NCBI RefSeq assembly: GCF_030433855.1
Contig: NZ_JARUXC010000007.1
Location: 1-64,000, forward strand
From: Agreia sp. PsM10
GTDB lineage: Bacteria; Actinomycetota; Actinomycetes; Actinomycetales; Microbacteriaceae
Direction of reading: 5' to 3'
Length of the DNA stretch: 64,000 bases
The notes under the pieces were generated by a model. That model saw nothing but the letters and a program-made list of their open reading frames with translations, was not told the origin of the DNA and ran no database searches. Shown here piece by piece: positions 59,741 through 64,000 of the stretch. The stretch's first letter is position 1. Each line of letters begins with the position of its first letter. Made by a program: the position numbers and the translations under genes.

Positions 59741-59772
59741 TTGCCCTTGACGTCAACGTCAACGTTTAGCGT
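59741..59772 (+). promoter_or_regulatory. MerR-type promoter of the SDR gene
   Basis: TTGCCC (59741-59746) and TAGCGT (59767-59772) are 20 bases apart, an over-long spacer. The perfect palindrome TTGACGTCAACGTCAA (59747-59762) lies inside it. MerR activators bind such spacers and twist DNA to align the two boxes. Confidence 0.72.
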
Positions 59773-59834
59773 AGCCGATGTCGCCTCGCGAACGCATGGC
59801 GAAAGACACTCATCAGCAGAAAGCACGGCACAGC

Positions 59835-60560
59835 ATGAACATCACCGACCAGGTCGCCCTCGTCACCGGAGCCAACCGCGGGATCGGCCGCCAGTTCGTT
59901 CTCGAACTGCTCGACCGCGGGGCCGCGAAGGTCTACGCCACCGCTCGGCGCCCCGAAACGATCGATTTCGATGACTCGCGCGTTGTTCCCCTGCGGCTCG
60001 ACCTGCTCGACCACGAGTCGGTGGTCGAGGCGGCCGCCGCCGCGACCGACGTCACCCTCCTCGTCAACAACGCCGGCATCTCGACCGGTGCGCCACTCGT
60101 GATCGGCGAGCTGAGCGAGCTCCACCGCGAACTCGACACGCACTTCTGGGGCACCCTCGACATGATCCGCGAGTTCGCTCCGACGCTCGCCGCCCAGAGC
60201 GGCGGCGCCATCGTGAACGTGCTCTCGGCGCTGTCCTGGTTCGCGGCCCCCGGCAGTGGCGGCTATGCGGCAGCCAAAGCGGCCGAGTGGAACATGACCA
60301 ACGGGGTGCGGCTCGAACTCGCAGCCCAGGGCACCCTCGTGCAGGGCGTCCATCTCGGCGCGGCCGACACCGACATCATGGCGGGGTACGACGGGCCCAA
60401 GATCGACCCGCGCGACGTCGCTCGCTCCTCGCTCGACGGACTGACTGCAGGAAAGATCGAAGTGATCGTCGACGACTGGGCCGCGATGGTGAAGGCCTCG
60501 CTCGCGGGAGACCCGGCCGTCTTCTACGAGCAGATGACCCAGATCCTCGGCACCGACTGA
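59835..60560 (+). CDS. Short-chain dehydrogenase/reductase
   Basis: A 241-residue SDR: VALVTGANRGIGRQFVLELL (nucleotide site), TLLVNNAGISTGAPL, catalytic IVNVLSALSWFAAPGSGGYAAAKAAEW with Ser and Y-x-x-x-K, and GVHLGAADTDIM. It probably reduces or oxidises a small carbonyl compound with NAD(P). The divergent MerR regulator and the long-spacer promoter suggest inducible expression. ATG 59835 is preferred over the earlier in-frame start at 59778 because the latter precedes poor family match. Confidence 0.86.
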   Translation: MNITDQVALVTGANRGIGRQFVLELLDRGAAKVYATARRPETIDFDDSRVVPLRLDLLDHESVVEAAAAATDVTLLVNNAGISTGAPLVIGELSELHRELDTHFWGTLDMIREFAPTLAAQSGGAIVNVLSALSWFAAPGSGGYAAAKAAEWNMTNGVRLELAAQGTLVQGVHLGAADTDIMAGYDGPKIDPRDVARSSLDGLTAGKIEVIVDDWAAMVKASLAGDPAVFYEQMTQILGTD

Positions 60561-60591
60561 GCACCGATTGAGCCGACGAGAGCGGCCCGCC

Positions 60592-61533
60592 TCAGACGTC
60601 GATCGTCAGGCGGGCCGCTCTCGCCCTCGACACGCACGGGTACATCACGCGCGAGTCGGGATCCGTGGTCAACGAGTCGCGATGTTCGACCTCGCCGTCG
60701 AGAACGCGCACCGCGCACGACCCGCAGACTCCGCGCAGGCACGACCCCGTCACCGGAAGGTCGACGTCGGTGATCGCCTGCAGCATCGTGCGCTCCGCGG
60801 GCACCTCCACGTCGAGGTTCGAGCGCGCGCAGTGAACCGTGAACGGGGCGTTGGGCAGCGCCACAACCGGCTTCGGTTCGAACCTCTCGAGGTGAAGCGA
60901 TCCGCTCGGCCAGTGACCCATCGCATCCACGACCCCGTCGATGAACCGGGCCGGGCCGCACGCGTACACGCCGAGCCCCGGATGCGGCGCCGCCAGCAGC
61001 GCGGCGAGGTCGAGCCGCCCGGCCCGGCCGGGCGCGTTGATGGTGACGGCCGGCCCGAGCGACTCCAGTTCGGAGGCGAACGGCAGATTCGCCTCGTCGC
61101 GCACCGCGTAGTTCATCGCCCACGGGGCGCGCGCACGGCTCAAAGAACGCGCCATCGGCAGCAGGGGCGTGATGCCGATTCCCGCAGCGAGCAGCAGATA
61201 CTCCGATGCCGGCAGGACAGGGAACAGGTTGCGCGGGGGCCGCACGTGCACCACGCTGCCCACGTGCAAGAAGTCGTGCACGTACATCGAGACACCCCGC
61301 GAGAAGTCCTCCCGAAGAACGGCGATGCGATACGAGCGCAGGTCGGCCGGGTCCCCGCACAGCGAGTACTGCCGCTGCATCCGCGTGATCAGCTGCACGT
61401 CGATGTGAGCCCCCGGCTCCCACGCGGGAAGCGGCCGACCGGTCGCATCCGCCAATTCGATGCTCACGATGCCCGCGCTCTCGCGCGACATGCGCGTGAC
61501 GACGAGCCTCAGCATCCCCCGATCGCGAGCCAT
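60592..61533 (-). CDS. Ferredoxin-type oxidoreductase (PDR/vanillate demethylase reductase-like)
   Basis: A 313-residue reductase with three domains: an FAD/FMN-binding barrel (QYSLCGDP), an NAD-binding domain (LLLAAGIGITPLLPMARSL; YACGPARF), and a C-terminal plant-type [2Fe-2S] domain with GSCLRGVCGSCAVRVLDGEVEHRD and a later YPCVSRA cysteine. Such proteins pass electrons to Rieske-type or P450-like oxygenases. No oxygenase partner is visible in this window. It is the last gene of the overlapping four-gene unit and its start overlaps the PPOX gene stop. Confidence 0.9.
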   Translation of the reverse strand: MARDRGMLRLVVTRMSRESAGIVSIELADATGRPLPAWEPGAHIDVQLITRMQRQYSLCGDPADLRSYRIAVLREDFSRGVSMYVHDFLHVGSVVHVRPPRNLFPVLPASEYLLLAAGIGITPLLPMARSLSRARAPWAMNYAVRDEANLPFASELESLGPAVTINAPGRAGRLDLAALLAAPHPGLGVYACGPARFIDGVVDAMGHWPSGSLHLERFEPKPVVALPNAPFTVHCARSNLDVEVPAERTMLQAITDVDLPVTGSCLRGVCGSCAVRVLDGEVEHRDSLTTDPDSRVMYPCVSRARAARLTIDV

Positions 61534-62156
61534 CAGTAGAGCGTCTTGTAGCCCGCGACCGACGCCTCGTCGATGGCGCGCGCCACGTCGGCGTCGAGAC
61601 CGGATGCCTCGGCCCACATGGTTCCGGCGCTCGGCACCTCGGTGGCCAGGTCGTGCATCTCGTCGTCCCACAGCCGCGAGCGCAGCAGCGCCCGGCCGCA
61701 GTGCAGATACGCCTGCTCCACCTCGATGACGGTCGCCAGCTGCGGCACCACGTGGTCCTGTTCGAGCATCGCCATGAGCGACGGATCGTTCGTGACGTAC
61801 GCCGACCCGTTGATGCGCAGCGTCTCGATCATGCCGGGCACGAAGCAGAGCAGTCCGACGTGCCCGTTGTCGAGGATGTTCGTGAACGAGTCGGCGAGCC
61901 TGTTGCCGAGCCGGTCGGGCAGCACGAGCGTGCGGTCGTCGAGCGCACGCACGAATCCCGGGTAGTCGCCCCGTGGCGAGCAGTCGCAGTTGCCGGCCGA
62001 GTCGCTGGTCGACAGGCAGCAGAACGGGGAATGCGCCAGAAAGGTGAGGCAGCTGCGGTCGAGATGGTCGAGGATCTTGTCGGTCGTGGGCTTCTCGATC
62101 TCGCCGAGGCTGGCCCGCACCTCGGCCTCGGTGAGGGCCGCGAACCGGGATGCCAT
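61533..62156 (-). CDS. Pyridoxamine 5'-phosphate oxidase-like FMN-binding protein
   Basis: A 207-residue split-barrel flavoprotein of the 'PPOX, MSMEG_1061-like' type: FLAHSPFCCLSTSDSAGNCDCSPRGDYPGFVRALDDRTLVLPDRLGNRLADSFTNI and HVGLLCFVPGMIETLRINGSAYV. It may bind FMN or F420; its substrate is unknown. Its ATG at 62156 overlaps the amidohydrolase stop codon; GTG 62159 is the alternative. It lies in the same unit as the reductase. Confidence 0.85.
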   Translation of the reverse strand: MASRFAALTEAEVRASLGEIEKPTTDKILDHLDRSCLTFLAHSPFCCLSTSDSAGNCDCSPRGDYPGFVRALDDRTLVLPDRLGNRLADSFTNILDNGHVGLLCFVPGMIETLRINGSAYVTNDPSLMAMLEQDHVVPQLATVIEVEQAYLHCGRALLRSRLWDDEMHDLATEVPSAGTMWAEASGLDADVARAIDEASVAGYKTLY

Positions 62157-63382
62157 CACGCGGCCTCTCCCGCCCGGTCCGGCCCGTGCCGCTCCAGCGC
62201 CCGCCAGGCCAGGTCGGCGAGCGTCTCGGCGTGCAGGCCGAGCAGCGAATCGTCGAAGACGGCGAGCTCCGAGTGCATCGAGGGTGCGCCGGCGGCCGGG
62301 ATGTCACGGGGCCGGGTGCCGAGGAACAGCAGGGTTCCCGGAACCTCGTCGAGCACATAGGCGAAGTCCTCCGACGCCATCGACGGGGCGGCCAGCCGCA
62401 GCACCCGGTCGTCGCCGTGCAGGCTCACGAGCCTGTCGAGCACCCGGTTCGTCTCGGTCGGGTCGTTGTGGGTCACCGGGTAGGAGTCGATGAACTCCGT
62501 CTCGATCGTGCAGCCGTGCGCCTCGGCGATGCCGGTCACCAGCTCTCCGATCGACGACCTCACGAGCGCGAAGGTCTCGCGCGAGAGCGTGCGGATGTTC
62601 ACGAGCAGCTCGACGCGCGAGGCCAGGACGTTGGGGGCTCCCCTGTCGCTGACGATGCTCGTCACCGAGACGATGGCCGGGTCGGCGGCCGGCACCCGGC
62701 GGGCGACGAAGGTCTGCAGCGCCTGCACGATGGCGGCCGAGGCCGGAATGGGGTCGGTCGCGAGATGCGGGAAGGCCGCGTGCCCGCCCGTGCCAGAGAC
62801 GACGATGCGCAGGCCGCTGGCGCTCGCCATCATCGGGCCGGGGCGAGAGACGAAGAGACCGTTGTCGGTCGAGCAGTCCACGTGCATGGCGAAGGCTGCA
62901 ACGGGGCGCTCGCCCGCCGCGTCGAGCACACCCTCTTCGATCATGAGCCGCCCGCCGGCGAAACCCTCCTCCCCCGGCTGGAACATGAGGACGATCGTTC
63001 CGGCGAGCCCGGCTCGCCGCGCGGCGAGCAGTCGAGCCGCTCCCACGAGCCCCGCCATGTGCAGATCGTGGCCGCAGGCGTGCATCGCTCCATTGCTCGA
63101 CGCGAAGTCGAGGCCCGTCGTCTCGACGACGGGCAGTGCATCCATGTCGGCGCGCAGCAGCACGACCGGGCCGGGCAGCGCCCCGCGCAGCACGGCGGTG
63201 ATCGAGCTGAGCCCGGTGCCGGTCGAGAGCTCGAGACCGAGGGCCTCGAGTGGAGCGAGCTCCGCCAGCAGCGCGGACTGCGTGCGGGGAAGGTCGAGCC
63301 CGATCTCCGGGTCGGCGTGCAGTCTGCGGCGCAGGTCGACGAGGTCGTCGAGCAGGGCGGAAGCCGCGCCATCGAAGGTCAC
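62156..63382 (-). CDS. M20-family amidohydrolase
   Basis: A 408-residue M20D-type amidohydrolase: LVDLRRRLHADPEIGLDLPRTQ, LLRADMDALPVVETTGLDFASSNGAMHACGHDLHMAGLVGAARLL (metal-binding His and Cys), MFQPGEEGFAGG, GTGGHAAFPHLATDPI and a later SMASEDFAYVLDEVPGTLLFLG. It resembles indole-3-acetyl-amino-acid and N-acyl-amino-acid amidohydrolases. The substrate is probably an N-acyl amino acid or hippurate-like conjugate. GTG 63382 overlaps the PaiB-like stop. Confidence 0.92.
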   Translation of the reverse strand: MTFDGAASALLDDLVDLRRRLHADPEIGLDLPRTQSALLAELAPLEALGLELSTGTGLSSITAVLRGALPGPVVLLRADMDALPVVETTGLDFASSNGAMHACGHDLHMAGLVGAARLLAARRAGLAGTIVLMFQPGEEGFAGGRLMIEEGVLDAAGERPVAAFAMHVDCSTDNGLFVSRPGPMMASASGLRIVVSGTGGHAAFPHLATDPIPASAAIVQALQTFVARRVPAADPAIVSVTSIVSDRGAPNVLASRVELLVNIRTLSRETFALVRSSIGELVTGIAEAHGCTIETEFIDSYPVTHNDPTETNRVLDRLVSLHGDDRVLRLAAPSMASEDFAYVLDEVPGTLLFLGTRPRDIPAAGAPSMHSELAVFDDSLLGLHAETLADLAWRALERHGPDRAGEAA

Positions 63383-64000
63383 GCCCGCACCCGCCGCATG
63401 CGCTCTGCGAGGGCCGGGTTGAGGTACGGGCCCGGCGCATCCAGAGCCGTGGTGATGCGCTCGACTATGTCGACGGGCTTGTCCTGGCTCATCTTCTCCT
63501 TGGCCTCGAAGCGGGTGATGCGCATGCGGAACCCCACGGTTCCGTGCAGGATGCGCTCGGCGTACGCCGTATTCTCCGCCGAGATGCTCAGCGTGAACGG
63601 ATTCGGCAGCGGGTTCTCGAAATGCTCGACGAGGCGCCCCAGAACGGCGAGATTCTCGGCGTCGGAGAGGATCTCGGGAACGCCGTAGGCGTGCACGGTC
63701 GCGAAGTTCCACGTGGGAACGGCGCGGTCGACTCCGTACCAACTGGGCGACACGTAGCCGCTCGGGCCGTAGAACACGACCGCGATCTCGGATGCGCCGA
63801 GCCCGTGGGCGCGCTCGTCGGGCCGGCCGACATGGCTGACCAGAACGAGGGAATCGTCATCGGACTCCTCGAGCAGGAACGGATAGTGCGAGATGACGAC
63901 GCCGTTCCCGGTGGCGCTCACCATGGTCGCCCACGGGTAGGACTCGATGAGGGCGCGCACGTCGGCGAGGTCGGTCATCGCGTAGTCGGGATTCTCACGC
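63379..64000 (-). CDS. PaiB-like FMN-binding protein, cut by the window edge
   Basis: At least 199 residues of a PaiB/FMN_bind_2 family protein: LADVRALIESYPWATMVSATGNGVVISHYPFLLEESDDDSLVLVSHVGRPDERAHGL, AVVFYGPSGYVSPSWYG and PTWNFATVHAYG. The frame is still open seven codons upstream of ATG 63978 (ENPDYAMTDLADV), where family members usually extend, so the true start probably lies outside the window. PaiB-like proteins are called negative regulators but may be oxidoreductases. It overlaps the M20 gene (GTGA). Confidence 0.82.
   Translation of the reverse strand, partial: RENPDYAMTDLADVRALIESYPWATMVSATGNGVVISHYPFLLEESDDDSLVLVSHVGRPDERAHGLGASEIAVVFYGPSGYVSPSWYGVDRAVPTWNFATVHAYGVPEILSDAENLAVLGRLVEHFENPLPNPFTLSISAENTAYAERILHGTVGFRMRITRFEAKEKMSQDKPVDIVERITTALDAPGPYLNPALAERMRRVRA

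Overview
The window is GC-rich, tightly packed chromosomal DNA from an actinobacterium, most likely a member of the Microbacteriaceae. The reasons are the codon use, surface proteins ending in LAxTG sortase signals, a DUF222-HNH (13E12-type) gene, cysteine-free L28/L33/S14 ribosomal proteins, many start codons directly behind a TAnnnT box (leaderless mRNAs), and several families of short palindromic intergenic repeats. I see no tRNA, rRNA, CRISPR array, prophage or insertion sequence.

Layout. 1-5.4 kb: the end of a repetitive surface protein, small enzymes and hypotheticals, then an iron/heme pair (DUF2470 protein and heme oxygenase, with an IdeR/DtxR-like box) and a membrane protein with a PRC-barrel protein. 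5.5-11.5 kb: de novo NAD synthesis, an NrtR-like regulator followed by nadA, nadB, nadC and a NifS-type cysteine desulfurase; nadB carries in-frame copies of two dispersed repeat families. 11.5-19.5 kb: hydrolase, LAxTG surface protein, Pif1-like helicase, a CopD-CtaG fusion, a TetR regulator and HU. 19.7-24.9 kb: a zinc-economy region with C-minus S14, L33 and L28, a Zur-type repressor and ZnuBCA, with a Zur-like palindrome over the znuA promoter. 24.9-27.4 kb: TetR regulator, DUF3253, haloperoxidase-like hydrolase, GNAT.

27.4-37.8 kb is a peptide uptake and processing locus. Two ABC ATPase genes diverge from an M19 dipeptidase, binding protein, two permeases, an M24-fold protein that lacks metal ligands, a proline-iminopeptidase-like hydrolase and a double Lrp/AsnC regulator. 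37.9-38.9 kb holds two overlapping genes that look like diverged copies of one unknown family. 39-47.7 kb is a series of regulator/effector pairs (TetR/SDR, Lrp/DUF2000, MarR/MFS, XRE/SDR), several with clear operator palindromes, plus an MFS exporter and a TupA-like ATP-grasp protein.

48.7-52 kb is a glycan operon (WcbI-like, GT1, GT2). 52.2-54 kb pairs a CxxC flavoprotein with a methyltransferase. 54-57.2 kb holds LtrA, DUF808 and hypotheticals. 57.2-59.3 kb is a DUF222-HNH gene flanked by inverted repeat clusters. 59.3-60.6 kb is a MerR/SDR pair. From 60.6 kb to the window end is a four-gene overlapping operon: ferredoxin-type reductase, PPOX-fold protein, M20 amidohydrolase and PaiB-like protein, the last cut by the window edge.
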